The notes: generated by a model from the letters alone, not told the origin. A DNA stretch of 64,000 nt from Marinicella pacifica (GCF_014636635.1 NZ_BMEO01000003.1:62001-126000); one strand, 5' to 3'. Shown: positions 15,453 to 24,854, numbered from the stretch's first letter. Numbers and translations are program-made.

Positions 15453-15929
15453 TTAACCACAGAGATCACAAAGAATTCACAAAGTACACGGAGTGTAAAA
15501 TAATTAAAAAACTTCGTGTTCTTTGCGAAAACCTTTGCGTGCTTTGTGGTTATCTTTTTTGATTCAACGTCGAACGCTCACAATCTATCTAAGGTAAGAT
15601 GATTGGTTTTTTCATGGGCTGTTTGGCCTTCAATGGCTGTTCGGGATGCAGGGATGGAAAAAATAAGGTGTGTTCTTGGGACTTACGCTTCCGCTCCCAG
15701 CTCACGCAGCACACCTCCATCCATGGAGGCGTCATTCACTTTTGTTCCCGACAAAAGTGAAAGCGGCCTCTGCGAACACTTCGTATAACTTCGCGCTCTT
15801 CGCCTCTGATTCGCTACGCTCACGGCTTTAACGGACATTCCGTCACGCTTCTTCGCCTGCGGCGAAACCGCATGACTTCATTTACCTAGCCTAACCGGCT
15901 CGGTGGGTCGTGCTGCTCAGCAGCACTCC
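15453..15929 (+). repeat. 477-bp repeat, copy 1
   Basis: This unit is repeated almost unchanged 482 bp downstream. It starts with a TTAACCACAGAG...CTTTGTGGTTA inverted-repeat segment of about 100 bp. Small hairpins follow: CCTCCAT around CC, CACTTTTGT around TCCCG, ACGGA around CAT, TTCGCC around TGC, and a GTGCTGCT/AGCAGCAC palindrome near the end. Identical 61-codon frames in the two copies have no protein-like features and arise from the duplication. Confidence 0.85.
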
Positions 15930-15934
15930 AAATA

Positions 15935-16411
15935 TTAACCACAGAGTACACAAAGAATACACAAAGTACACGGAGTGTAAAATAATTAAAAAACTTCGTG
16001 TTCTTTGCGAAAACCTTTGCGTGCTTTGTGGTTATCTTTTTTGATTCAACGTCGAACACTCACAATCTATCTAAGGTAAGATGATTGGTTTTTTCATGGG
16101 CTGTTTGGCCTTCAATGGCTGTTCGGGATGCAGGGATGGAAAAAATAAGGTGTGTTCTTGGGACTTACGCTTCCGCTCCCAGCTCACGCAGCACACCTCC
16201 ATCCATGGAGGCGTCATTCACTTTTGTTCCCGACAAAAGTGAAAGCGGCCTCTGCGAACACTTCGTATAACTTCGCGCTCTTCGCCTCTGATTCGCTACG
16301 CTCACGGCTTTAACGGACATTCCGTCACGCTTCTTCGCCTGCGGCGAAACCGCATGACTTCATTTACCTAGCCTAACCGGCTCGGCGGGTCGCGCTGCTC
16401 AGCAGCACTCC
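15935..16411 (+). repeat. 477-bp repeat, copy 2
   Basis: Second tandem copy, separated from the first by five bases and differing at only a few positions, so the duplication is recent. Its right end abuts a truncated DUF1428 coding fragment. A shortened, inverted relative lies at 55353-55499. Confidence 0.85.
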
Positions 16412-16412
16412 G

Positions 16413-16508
16413 ATGGCTGATGAAGCGATGCAAAACATGGAGACCAGTATGCCATTTGATGGGAAGCGACTGATTTATGGTGGCTTTCAGATGGTGGTGG
16501 ATCAATAA
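16413..16508 (+). pseudogene. C-terminal fragment of a DUF1428 (YbaA-like) gene
   Basis: 31 in-frame codons ending in TAA immediately after the repeat encode METSMPFDGKRLIYGGFQMV and a few flanking residues. This is the C-terminus of DUF1428 proteins; E. coli YbaA ends with a very similar SMPFDGKRMIYGGF block. The N-terminal two thirds are missing and were not found upstream of the repeat pair. The repeat junction therefore marks a deletion or insertion that destroyed the gene. Confidence 0.75.
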
Positions 16509-16524
16509 ATTTTATTGAGTGAAA

Positions 16525-17241
16525 TCACTGTGCCTTATGGTAGCCGGGATCCGGGTTATTGATTCTGTCGATTATAAATTCTGCAATGGTTTCAGGATCG
16601 GCCAGTTCGTCATTTTCATACAGCTTCTGCCAGTGATCGCGTAACGGAAAGTCTTTTTTCTTCTGTGCGCGGATGGTGGTTTGCATGTCGGTGTCCATCA
16701 CACCCGGATTAAAAATCATGGTCTGGATGGGCTGGCTTTGTTCTTTTTGCTCTTCTCTAAAAGTGTCGATTAACCGTTCACCGTAGGCTTTGGTGGCGGA
16801 ATACATGCCCATGCCCGGAATGGCTCGGTTGGCGGCGCCGGAAGAGACATAGCTTAAGGTCTTATTCGCCGGATGATCCTGATAAGCGCGGGTAAATAAA
16901 CGCACTAAATGGGTCACTGATTCGACATTGATGGCGATGTGTTCTTTGATACTTTTAGCGGCGGCGCGCTGAATGGGACCAAAGGGCTCTAAGGTGGCGG
17001 TGTTGATTATGAGATTAATATGTCCGGCCTTATCGTACTTTTCATTAAAAGCAGTCTTAAAGACATTAATGGCTTTTTCAGGTTTTGCGAAATCACAATC
17101 CAAATGACCCAAATGATCACCGCTGCGGGAAAATTCCACCAAAGTATGACCAGCTTCACGCAGTTGTTGGTAAATGGCCAGCCCCAAACCCTTGGAACCA
17201 CCGGCGATAAATGTAATGTGTTGTTCTGAGTTATTATTCAT
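16525..17241 (-). CDS. Short-chain dehydrogenase/reductase
   Basis: 238 residues. The nucleotide site is GGSKGLG (14-20), a variant of TGxxxGxG. YVSSGAANRAIPGMGMYSATK supplies the catalytic Ser and the YxxxK Tyr-Lys pair (positions are residues 131 to 151 or so). NTATLEPFG stands for the usual NAG motif. The overall form recalls YciK/benzil-reductase-like SDRs. Substrate unknown. It is the only intact gene between the repeat block and the fadA operon, transcribed toward the repeats. Confidence 0.82.
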   Translation of the reverse strand: MNNNSEQHITFIAGGSKGLGLAIYQQLREAGHTLVEFSRSGDHLGHLDCDFAKPEKAINVFKTAFNEKYDKAGHINLIINTATLEPFGPIQRAAAKSIKEHIAINVESVTHLVRLFTRAYQDHPANKTLSYVSSGAANRAIPGMGMYSATKAYGERLIDTFREEQKEQSQPIQTMIFNPGVMDTDMQTTIRAQKKKDFPLRDHWQKLYENDELADPETIAEFIIDRINNPDPGYHKAQ

Positions 17242-17293
17242 GGTTTGATTTTAACAAATACAGTGCGAGTGTGTCTCCGTTGTGAATTGTTTA

Positions 17294-17501
17294 TTAACCA
17301 CAAAGTTCACAGCGGTTTTCACAGAGGGCGCAGAGTATTTTGATTAATATTTTTTACGCCGTGTAATTTGTGCGTTCTTTGTGCTCTTTGTGGTGAGCTA
17401 TTTTATTAACCACTGAGGTCGCAAAGGTTTTCACAGAGGGTACATAGTTTTATTTTTTTACTCCGTGTACTCTGTGTGTTCTTTGTGCTCTCTTTAGTTA
17501 A
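17294..17501. repeat. Two degenerate CACAGAG-type inverted-repeat elements
   Basis: Two related segments, 17294-17393 and 17406-17501, begin TTAACCAC and end with CTTTGTGGT or a decayed form. They match the first 100 bp of the 477-bp repeats in general plan (TTAACCACAGAG...TTTGTGGTTA) but are less alike. They fill most of the gap 17242-17579, where no gene was seen. Elements of this CACAGAG type are widespread in bacteria and have no known function. Confidence 0.65.
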
Positions 17502-17532
17502 GTTTTTTAAACGTAAGAAACTTTTCATTGCA

Positions 17533-17563
17533 CAAAAAACGCCGGCCTTAAAGCCGACGTTTT
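17533..17563 (-). terminator. Rho-independent terminator of the fadA operon
   Basis: On the minus strand AACGTCGGC pairs with GCCGGCGTT around a short loop and is followed by TTTTTT. It lies 17-45 bp after the fadA stop codon. Confidence 0.8.
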
Positions 17564-17579
17564 AGGTAACCGTTTTCGC

Positions 17580-18767
17580 TTACAACACTTCAAATAAACC
17601 CGCAGCGCCCATGCCGGTACCGATGCACATGGTGACTAAGCCATATTTACCGCCGGTTCGGCGTAGGCCGTGGATGGCGGTGGCGGAGCGGATGGCGCCG
17701 GTGGCGCCTAAGGGGTGACCCAGTGCAATGGCACCGCCATTGGGGTTCACCACGTCCGGGTTTAAGCCGACTTCGCGAATCACAGCGAGGCTCTGTGCGG
17801 CAAAGGCTTCGTTGAGCTCAATCCATTCGATGTCATCGAGTTTAACGCCAGTTTGTTTCAGCACTTTGGGGATGGCTCTGATGGGACCGATGCCCATAAT
17901 TTCAGGCGGTACACCGGCCACGGAAAAGCCGTGGAACATGGCTATCGGTGTCATGTTGTATTTTTTCAAAGTGTCTTCATCAACCAGTAATAAGGCACCG
18001 GCACCATCGGACATTTGAGACGAGTTACCGGCAGTCACGGAGCCATCTGTGCGAAACACGGTGCGTAATTTATTGAGCACTGCTTCACTGGTATCCGCGC
18101 GTGGGCCTTCGTCGGTGTCTGCCACATGGGTTTTAACTATGGGCTCTGTGGGATTATCCGGATTAGGGTATTGGTGTGTGATTTCATAATCGATGATTTC
18201 ATCATCAAACCAGCCGTTTTCGATGGCTTTAATGGCTTTTTGATGACTTTGATAGGCAAATTTATCCTGGTCTTCACGACTGACTTCCCATTGCTCAGCG
18301 ACTTTTTCAGCGGTAATGCCCATGCCATAGGCAATCCCGACATGATCGTCTTCGAATACTTTCGGGTTCATGGTCACTTTATGGCCCATCATGGGCACCA
18401 TGCTCATGCTTTCGGTACCCCCTGCGATGGCGGCTTTCATCTGACCGGTGGCAATTTGTTGGGCGGCAATGGCCACCGCTTGTACACCAGAGGAGCAAAA
18501 TCGGTTAATGGTCATGGCCGGTACACTTTCGGGTAAACCGGCGAGTAGGGTGGCGATGCGGGCCACGTTCATGCCCTGTTCGGCTTCCGGCATGGCGCAA
18601 CCAATCACCACATCACCAATGTCCTGGGGATCAAAATCAGGATTGCGGCCGATAATTTCATTTAAACAGCGTGCCAGTAAATCATCCGGACGGGTTTTAG
18701 AAAACATCCCCCGCGGGGCTTTACCCACCGCAGTTCTGACAGCTTCTACAATATATACAGGTTTCAT
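17580..18767 (-). CDS. fadA: Acetyl-CoA C-acyltransferase (3-ketoacyl-CoA thiolase)
   Basis: 395 residues. All thiolase active-site elements are present: nucleophile C91 in NRFCSSGVQA, H351 in ALGHPLGATG and C381 in CIGTGMGAA. It performs the last step of beta-oxidation, splitting 3-ketoacyl-CoA to acetyl-CoA and a shortened acyl-CoA. It is the last gene of a four-gene operon (regulator, FadE-like, FadB-like, FadA) and is followed by a strong terminator. It should act with the FadN-type multifunctional protein encoded just upstream. It differs from the second thiolase in this window, FadI. Confidence 0.93.
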   Translation of the reverse strand: MKPVYIVEAVRTAVGKAPRGMFSKTRPDDLLARCLNEIIGRNPDFDPQDIGDVVIGCAMPEAEQGMNVARIATLLAGLPESVPAMTINRFCSSGVQAVAIAAQQIATGQMKAAIAGGTESMSMVPMMGHKVTMNPKVFEDDHVGIAYGMGITAEKVAEQWEVSREDQDKFAYQSHQKAIKAIENGWFDDEIIDYEITHQYPNPDNPTEPIVKTHVADTDEGPRADTSEAVLNKLRTVFRTDGSVTAGNSSQMSDGAGALLLVDEDTLKKYNMTPIAMFHGFSVAGVPPEIMGIGPIRAIPKVLKQTGVKLDDIEWIELNEAFAAQSLAVIREVGLNPDVVNPNGGAIALGHPLGATGAIRSATAIHGLRRTGGKYGLVTMCIGTGMGAAGLFEVL

Positions 18768-18815
18768 GTTTGTCTCCTTTAACTCGAATATGTTTCAAAT
18801 TCGGGTTGTTTTTAT

Positions 18816-21182
18816 TTAGTTACGCAACGGTTTACCGGTTTTCAGGGTATGCTCAATGCGTTGTAATGTTTTGGGCATTTGAATCAGTTCGATAAAGTAA
18901 TGTCGCTCTAAATCCAACAGGTATTGTTCGCTCACCCGGCTTCCAGCTTCCACATAACCGCCGGCTAAGACGATGGCGATGCGTTTGGCAATGGCGTAAT
19001 CATGTTCTGAAATCATATGACCTTCGAGCATATTGGCCAGCAGCATTTCCAAGTTGGCAATGGCCGGGGCACCGGCGACTTTGATGGACTGCTCTTCAAC
19101 CGGCGGGCGGTAACCTTTATCAGCCAGATAGTTGGCTTTGGCTTTGGCCACGTAGAGTATTTCGTGGGGATTAAAGACCACTTCACTGTGGCTGTCCAAA
19201 AAGCCGATGTCCTGCGCTTCAGCGGCACTGCCGGCGACTGTCGCCATGGCAACCGCTTTGAAATAATGCTCTAACATTGGGTAGAGATCATTGCCAAAGG
19301 TGTCTTTGGCGGTGCGACGGGCGATTTCTTTTAAACCACCGCCGGCCGGTAATAAACCAACACCGGCTTCAACCAGTCCGATATAGCTTTCAAAAGCCGC
19401 CACCACGGCATCGGCATGCATTGAGAATTCACATCCTCCGCCCAGCACCATACCGCGGGTAGCAATCACCACCGGTACACCGCAGAATCGCAAGGCTTGT
19501 GAGGTTTGCTGGAATTCATTCACCAAAGCTTCTACCTGAGTCACTTGCCCCGAAGCCACGGCTTGGGCCGCCGGTGCCAGATTAGCGCCTAAGGTGAAGG
19601 GCTCTTCGGTTTGCCAAATAACCAAACCTTTATAGTCTTGTTCGGCCAGTTGTGTGGCTTTTCGCAGGCCCTTAAGCACCCCGTCTGAAATAATGTGTTT
19701 TTTGGTTTTAAAACTGACAATGGCGATGCCGTCACCCTGATGCCACATGCGAATGTCATCGTCTTCAAATATCGTGTCACCGTAGTTTACAGTTTCACCC
19801 AATAAGCTGTCGGGGAATAATTGGCGTTGGTAAACCGCTGCTTCAGAACGGGGTTTAAATATACCATCGGCGGCGGAATAAGAGCCGCGCGGTTGATGGG
19901 CCCCTTTTATTTCGCTGACCCAATTAGGTAAAGTCACGTTTGCCATGGTATGACCGGACTGAATATCTTGTTCGATTAAAGCCGTGACCTGTTCCCAACC
20001 ACCGGATTGCCAGGTTTCAAAAGGACCGTGGCTGTAGCCAAAGCCCCAGCGAATGGCCAAATCAATATCACGCGCGGTGTCGGCAATGTCGGCCAACTGG
20101 TAGGCACAGTAATGGAATAAATCGCGGAAAATAGACCACAAGAATTGGGCTTGTTTGTTGTTTTTTAAGGCTTGTAATTTATGTAAGCGCTCCTGAGGGT
20201 TGGCTTTTTTCATAATGGCCAGAACGTCTTCATCCACCTGTGCGTTTTGTTCACGGTAATCACCGGTCTCAGGATCGAGGACTAAAATATCACGGCCTTT
20301 TTTCCAGTAAACGCCCCGGCCGGATTTTTGGCCTAATTGGCCTTTTTCGATTAATGTTGCCATCCAATCAGGTTGTTGATAGTAATTCTGCCAGGGATCG
20401 TCAGGCAGACCGTTGTCCATGGTGGTGATGGTGTGCGCCAGGGTATCTAAACCGACCACATCAGCGGTGCGAAAGGTGGCCGATTTTGGCCGACCTATCA
20501 GAACCCCAGTAAGGGCATCAATGGTTTCAAAAGGAATGCCGAGGCGCTGGCCATGATACATGGTGGAGATAATAGAAAATACCCCAATGCGGTTGGCAAT
20601 AAAGTTCGGCGTGTCTTTGGCGACGACCACACCTTTACCTAAGGTGGTGGTCAGAAACGCTTCCAGACGATCCAGTACCGCTTGTTCGGTGTCTTTGGTG
20701 GGAATTAATTCCACCAAATGCATATACCGTGGTGGATTGAAAAAATGCACACCGCAGAATTTATGTTGCAAAGAATCCGGTAACACCGTGGCCAGTTCAG
20801 TGATACTTAAGCCCGAGGTATTGGTGGTGAACAGGGCATCTTTGGCCACATGATCTTCGACGTTATCATAAACGGCTTTTTTAATGTCCATGCGTTCAGC
20901 CACAGCTTCAATCACCAGATCAGCTTCAGATAACCGCTCTAAATGGTGGTCATAATTAACCGGTTCAATTAATTGAATGGCTTGTGGCGAACCCAAAGGA
21001 GCGGGTTTTAATTTTTTCAAACCCGCCAAAGCCTTGTTAACAATGGCATTGGGATCACCTTCTTTGGCGGCCAAATCGTAGAGTAACACCGGTATGCCGG
21101 CATTGGCGCAATGGGCAGCAATTTGTGCGCCCATCACGCCGGCACCTAAAATGGCGACTTTGTGAATGTTTTTATGGGTCAT
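18816..21182 (-). CDS. 3-hydroxyacyl-CoA dehydrogenase / enoyl-CoA hydratase, FadN type
   Basis: 788 residues from the ATG at 21182, which has GGA at good spacing; a TTG four codons earlier is possible. Domain order is dehydrogenase first: GAGVMGAQIA (residues 10-20) binds NAD, NTSGLSITEL and the HFFNPPRYMHLVE block follow, and the hydratase domain is C-terminal with GGGCEFSMHAD and GLVEAGVGLLPAGGG carrying both catalytic Glu. This order is that of Bacillus FadN, opposite to E. coli FadB. It carries out hydration and NAD-linked oxidation in beta-oxidation. The start overlaps the end of the FadE-like gene by 11 bases. Confidence 0.9.
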   Translation of the reverse strand: MTHKNIHKVAILGAGVMGAQIAAHCANAGIPVLLYDLAAKEGDPNAIVNKALAGLKKLKPAPLGSPQAIQLIEPVNYDHHLERLSEADLVIEAVAERMDIKKAVYDNVEDHVAKDALFTTNTSGLSITELATVLPDSLQHKFCGVHFFNPPRYMHLVELIPTKDTEQAVLDRLEAFLTTTLGKGVVVAKDTPNFIANRIGVFSIISTMYHGQRLGIPFETIDALTGVLIGRPKSATFRTADVVGLDTLAHTITTMDNGLPDDPWQNYYQQPDWMATLIEKGQLGQKSGRGVYWKKGRDILVLDPETGDYREQNAQVDEDVLAIMKKANPQERLHKLQALKNNKQAQFLWSIFRDLFHYCAYQLADIADTARDIDLAIRWGFGYSHGPFETWQSGGWEQVTALIEQDIQSGHTMANVTLPNWVSEIKGAHQPRGSYSAADGIFKPRSEAAVYQRQLFPDSLLGETVNYGDTIFEDDDIRMWHQGDGIAIVSFKTKKHIISDGVLKGLRKATQLAEQDYKGLVIWQTEEPFTLGANLAPAAQAVASGQVTQVEALVNEFQQTSQALRFCGVPVVIATRGMVLGGGCEFSMHADAVVAAFESYIGLVEAGVGLLPAGGGLKEIARRTAKDTFGNDLYPMLEHYFKAVAMATVAGSAAEAQDIGFLDSHSEVVFNPHEILYVAKAKANYLADKGYRPPVEEQSIKVAGAPAIANLEMLLANMLEGHMISEHDYAIAKRIAIVLAGGYVEAGSRVSEQYLLDLERHYFIELIQMPKTLQRIEHTLKTGKPLRN

Positions 21183-23502
21183 AATGGTTTCCAAAATGGT
21201 TAATGATTTCTAAATCGTGAATGGCATCATAGGCCGCACGCAGCTGTTCGGCCTGCTCCACGCTGATGATGCCGGCGGCGAGAGAACGGTCAATCAGAAC
21301 CTGATAGTTCTTACTGGTCACCGTTAATCCGGTGGCATTGGTGACCGCTGTTTCAATTTTTTTGGATGCCAGTAACTGGTGACTGGCATCGGCCACCCGG
21401 GTGATACTGCGGGTGGCCTGAATGGGGTGCTGTAAACCGCGTTCGGGTAAGGGTTCCAGCGCTTCATCGGTGGCAAAACCGGCCGGATGAAAGGGTTTTC
21501 CAAAAGGAAAAATGATAATTTTTAACAGTAAAGAAGCATAATGATCAAAAGCACTGTTAATACTCTGGTTAAGGGCTTTTTGACAGAGGTAATAACTGTC
21601 TCGTAAAGATTGTTTAAGCACGAAGCGTCGCCGGTCATGGTTTTTGTGTTGGCGGTATTCGCTGAGTACCGCCATTTGAGTGACCAAATGCTGGTTACAT
21701 TCAGCCAGAAAAGCGGTGAACTCGGTGTTATTATCTTTTCTCAAAGACCATTTGATTAAAGCCAAATCAGCAATCAAAGCATAACTGCTGCTTAATCGCC
21801 GAATGCGGTTTTTGTGTTTTGATTTGCGCCAAAAAAAACGACCGAGCCATGAAGTTCTGACCGCATAAACCCAGACTTTCACAATATTATGTAGGATATA
21901 TGCCAGGTGTTTAAATAAAAATTTATCCAATTTTTTGGAATCAACCCGGGGTTTGCTGAGTTCTGCAATCTCTAGTTTATACCAGGGGTGTGCTGATAAG
22001 GCCACTTTTTTCATCAGTGGTAACTGGTTGATTTCGTGGCTGTGGCCGTCCAACTCCATACTTAAATGTTTGACCCGAAAATATTGATTCAGTTTATGCT
22101 CACTTTTAATTTGGTGGGCGTGCGAACCCAAGATGGTTCTGAGCCAGTTAAGCTGTTGTAAACTGGCGTCAAACAGACTGTTTTTAAACAAAATATTGGT
22201 GTAACTCATCAACGGTTTATCACCATTAATCAAAGCGGTTTGTTGCACATTAATCAGTCTTTGCCGGTAGCTGAACTGTCGATTGAGTTGTTTTCTCACC
22301 AGTCGATAATCCATTAAGGGTCGAGAATTTTGTTTTTTAATGTGGGCAAAATACCAGGAAAAATAACTGGCACTGTCTTGAATATATCGCGATACCGCAG
22401 CCGGCCAGACGCCGGCGCCTTGAGCCTGGTTTAGAAAAAGTTGACGAATACCCTGATTAATGGCTGTCTCGCCGCCGATAATTTGACTCATCGGTATAAA
22501 AATATCTTTGGCCGAACAGCGGTAATAATTAAAAAGTCCTTTGTAAACTTCATTACCGGGAATCACTTCAATGTTGTCGTGGGCACTGTCCAGCAAACAC
22601 AAAACTGTGCCCAGCCGGGTGTGGCCACTGAGTAAGTTGGTGAAATCACTGAGATTAACTGCCACATAAAACACCGATGACCGTGCCGTACCCAACATAA
22701 TGATGTCGGTAAAGCTCAAACGAATGCCCACGGTGTCTTGTTGATCATACAAATCTGTTTCAAGGCGACCTTCAATGGAAGAGCGGCCATTTTCCAATAA
22801 TTCGTATAAAAAGGTGGTATTTAAAAAAGGTTGTTTTTCGCCTTTGGCAAAGGCCGGTAAATAATCTTCACGTTGTGTCGGGGTGCCGTGACGGTTAATC
22901 AGGCTGATTACTGATTCGGTGTTAATGATGCCAATCAGGGCGGCCAACAGGGGATTGTACTGACTGATACCATTGATGATGTGTGCCACATCGCGGCGAT
23001 TAAAACCATGGCCTGCATGGTTTTTGTCAATGGCCAGAGCCGCAATTCCGTGGTCGCTGAGGAACCGGCGATAACGTTCCGGTCCCAAATCAGATTTACC
23101 GCCAATTTCATTTAAAAAGTCCTGGGCTGACTGCGATGGCGGTGAATCGGGAATTTGGACATTGAAATCCGGTTGACCGTTATACAGTGCTTTTTCAAAA
23201 TCTGTAACCAGCCAGCCGTCATCGATGTTTTTAAAACGCTGCCAGTTAATCCGGTCTTTGCTGTTAAAAATACGCAGTAAAGGTAGCGTGAAAAATAATC
23301 GCCTCAGGTGGTTGAAGTTACCAATAATAATGATATTGAGAATTAAAAACAGGGTGATGATACCTTGGGTGTTGGTGATGAGTTTTAATTTATAACAAAT
23401 AAAAGGGGTCAGAAACCAAAATATCGATAACAACCAAAAAGGCAGGCGATAATACAGATGAACGATTAAAATCAGTAATAAGGCCAGCAGGTACAGAATC
23501 AT
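21172..23502 (-). CDS. Divergent FadE-like acyl-CoA dehydrogenase
   Basis: 776 residues with N-terminal membrane helices as in FadE, then a body that follows FadE: SDHGIAALAIDKNHAGHGFN, LINRHGTPTQREDYLPAFAKGE, KDIFIPMSQIIGG and the C-terminal DUF1974-like region. Conservation is poor where catalysis happens. The FAD/substrate motif GPEAGSD is absent (the place reads NTTFLYELLENG), and the catalytic Glu of TVEG appears as Asp in MELDGH when aligned by eye. It may be a weak, specialised or non-catalytic relative. It lies between the PsrA-like regulator (4-bp gap) and the FadN-type gene. Confidence 0.7.
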   Translation of the reverse strand: MILYLLALLLILIVHLYYRLPFWLLSIFWFLTPFICYKLKLITNTQGIITLFLILNIIIIGNFNHLRRLFFTLPLLRIFNSKDRINWQRFKNIDDGWLVTDFEKALYNGQPDFNVQIPDSPPSQSAQDFLNEIGGKSDLGPERYRRFLSDHGIAALAIDKNHAGHGFNRRDVAHIINGISQYNPLLAALIGIINTESVISLINRHGTPTQREDYLPAFAKGEKQPFLNTTFLYELLENGRSSIEGRLETDLYDQQDTVGIRLSFTDIIMLGTARSSVFYVAVNLSDFTNLLSGHTRLGTVLCLLDSAHDNIEVIPGNEVYKGLFNYYRCSAKDIFIPMSQIIGGETAINQGIRQLFLNQAQGAGVWPAAVSRYIQDSASYFSWYFAHIKKQNSRPLMDYRLVRKQLNRQFSYRQRLINVQQTALINGDKPLMSYTNILFKNSLFDASLQQLNWLRTILGSHAHQIKSEHKLNQYFRVKHLSMELDGHSHEINQLPLMKKVALSAHPWYKLEIAELSKPRVDSKKLDKFLFKHLAYILHNIVKVWVYAVRTSWLGRFFWRKSKHKNRIRRLSSSYALIADLALIKWSLRKDNNTEFTAFLAECNQHLVTQMAVLSEYRQHKNHDRRRFVLKQSLRDSYYLCQKALNQSINSAFDHYASLLLKIIIFPFGKPFHPAGFATDEALEPLPERGLQHPIQATRSITRVADASHQLLASKKIETAVTNATGLTVTSKNYQVLIDRSLAAGIISVEQAEQLRAAYDAIHDLEIINHFGNHYDP

Positions 23503-23506
23503 GCCG

Positions 23507-24133
23507 TTACGCGTTGCTCAGAGCTGCTTTGGCAAATTGAATCAGTTCTGCCACGGATTTTTCAAAGTATTCCGCTTCAGGCATTTGGCGAGCAACACTG
23601 GTGGCGCCGAAATGACCCATGGTATAGGTCAGCGCACCGATGATGAAATGAAACCGCCAGAAAATGGTCTCTCTGGGTAATTTCGGACAAGCCAGACCAA
23701 TGGCTTCGGCAAATTCCTTGATGATCGGGGTATAGCGTTCTTTCATTAATTCGTGCAAGGCCTCGCTTTGCTCGGCATAAGCCCGCGCCAACACCTGCAT
23801 AAAAATACGCCCGCCTTGATGTTCGTCGTTAATCATAAATAAAGCCGGTGCAATAAAAGCATGTAAAATTTGTTCTAAGTTACAGGCTTTTTCAGGATTG
23901 CCCTGATTAAGTTTATCCAGCATATTTTTGCGAATATCGAATAGGTTGTTTAAGCGACGTTCCAGCACTTGATCGATGAGTTGTTGCTTGTTCCCAAAAT
24001 GGTAATTAATGGCGGCCAAATTGGTGTGTGCTTGCTGACTGATTTTTCGGATAGATAACTCCGCAAAGCCGTGTTTTGCAATCAATTTTTCGGTGCTGTT
24101 GAGAATCCGTTCCTTCGTTGATAATGTGCTCAT
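23507..24133 (-). CDS. TetR-family regulator resembling PsrA
   Basis: 208 residues if started at the ATG at 24133; another ATG at 24163 is possible, and neither has a convincing ribosome site. The N-terminal HTH reads ERILNSTEKLIAKHGFAELS and NLAAINYHFGNKQQLI, very close to PsrA of Pseudomonas. The C-terminal domain has the WRFHFIIGALTYTMGHFG block of the same group. PsrA is a long-chain fatty acid-responsive repressor of itself and of beta-oxidation genes. Here it heads the fadE-fadN-fadA operon, and a PsrA-like palindrome lies 60-73 bp upstream. Confidence 0.82.
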   Translation of the reverse strand: MSTLSTKERILNSTEKLIAKHGFAELSIRKISQQAHTNLAAINYHFGNKQQLIDQVLERRLNNLFDIRKNMLDKLNQGNPEKACNLEQILHAFIAPALFMINDEHQGGRIFMQVLARAYAEQSEALHELMKERYTPIIKEFAEAIGLACPKLPRETIFWRFHFIIGALTYTMGHFGATSVARQMPEAEYFEKSVAELIQFAKAALSNA

Positions 24134-24192
24134 GCCTGATTGAATTAGATGAGGATTAGGCATTTTATAAGATTGGCCGTTAAGACGCAATT

Positions 24193-24206
24193 CAAACGCT
24201 TGTTTA
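24193..24206. promoter_or_regulatory. PsrA-type operator candidate
   Basis: CAAAC-GCTT-GTTTA matches the (G/C)AAAC-N2-4-GTTT(G/C) form of PsrA sites except at the last base. It lies upstream of the PsrA-like gene, consistent with autorepression and control of the whole fatty-acid operon. Confidence 0.5.
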
Positions 24207-24423
24207 AGTGTCATTTTGTGTTGTCTGGCCAGCAAATTCGTACTTTTATTGCGACCCAAAAATTGCTACAATGCGCAACGTTTTGTTCTCAGATCAGCCG
24301 GTGCCGTTTTACGACCCAAGACGGTGTCTTTCGATCAATTTAATAACAAGTCTTTAAATGAAGACGTAAATATCGGAAATTAAATGAAATTGTCTTGATA
24401 TTTTTCGTCAAATGGAGTAAATA

Positions 24424-24843
24424 ATGTCTTTACAAAGAACTTTATCTATCATTAAGCCGGATGCGGTTAAGAAAAACGTAATCGGCCAAATTTATCAACG
24501 TTTTGAAGAAGGTGGCTTAAAAATTGTGGCAGCTAAAATGAAACAGCTGAGCCAAAGTGAAGCCGAGGGTTTTTATGCTGTTCACAAAGACCGGCCTTTT
24601 TTTTCTGATTTGGTTAAATTCATGACCTCCGGTCCGGTGATGATTCAAGTGTTGGAGGGCGACAATGCCATTGCCAAAAACCGAGAAATTATGGGCGCCA
24701 CCAATCCCAAGGAAGCAGAAGCCGGTACCATTCGTGCAGATTTTGCCGAAAGTATTGATGCCAATGCGGTTCATGGATCTGATGCGCCTGAGACTGCGGC
24801 TGTTGAGATTGCTTATTTTTTCTCCACAGTTGAATTAACGTAA
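24424..24843 (+). CDS. ndk: Nucleoside diphosphate kinase
   Basis: 139 residues, close to the usual 143. [13 protein letters not shown] opens the protein and the phosphorylated His is H117 in NAVHGSD. It moves phosphate from ATP to other NDPs. GGAG lies seven bases before the ATG. It starts the conserved order ndk-rlmN-pilW-rodZ-hisS. Confidence 0.96.
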   Translation: MSLQRTLSIIKPDAVKKNVIGQIYQRFEEGGLKIVAAKMKQLSQSEAEGFYAVHKDRPFFSDLVKFMTSGPVMIQVLEGDNAIAKNREIMGATNPKEAEAGTIRADFAESIDANAVHGSDAPETAAVEIAYFFSTVELT

Positions 24844-24854
24844 TGTGAATAATT

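Noticed and set aside
15603-16270. Two identical 61-codon frames as duplicated genes
   Set aside because: They lie inside the tandem 477-bp repeats, have no ribosome site or protein-like features and cross hairpins.
23507-24259. 250-residue form of the TetR regulator
   Set aside because: The first 42 residues start at a TTG without ribosome site, cover the likely operator region and do not resemble TetR N-termini.
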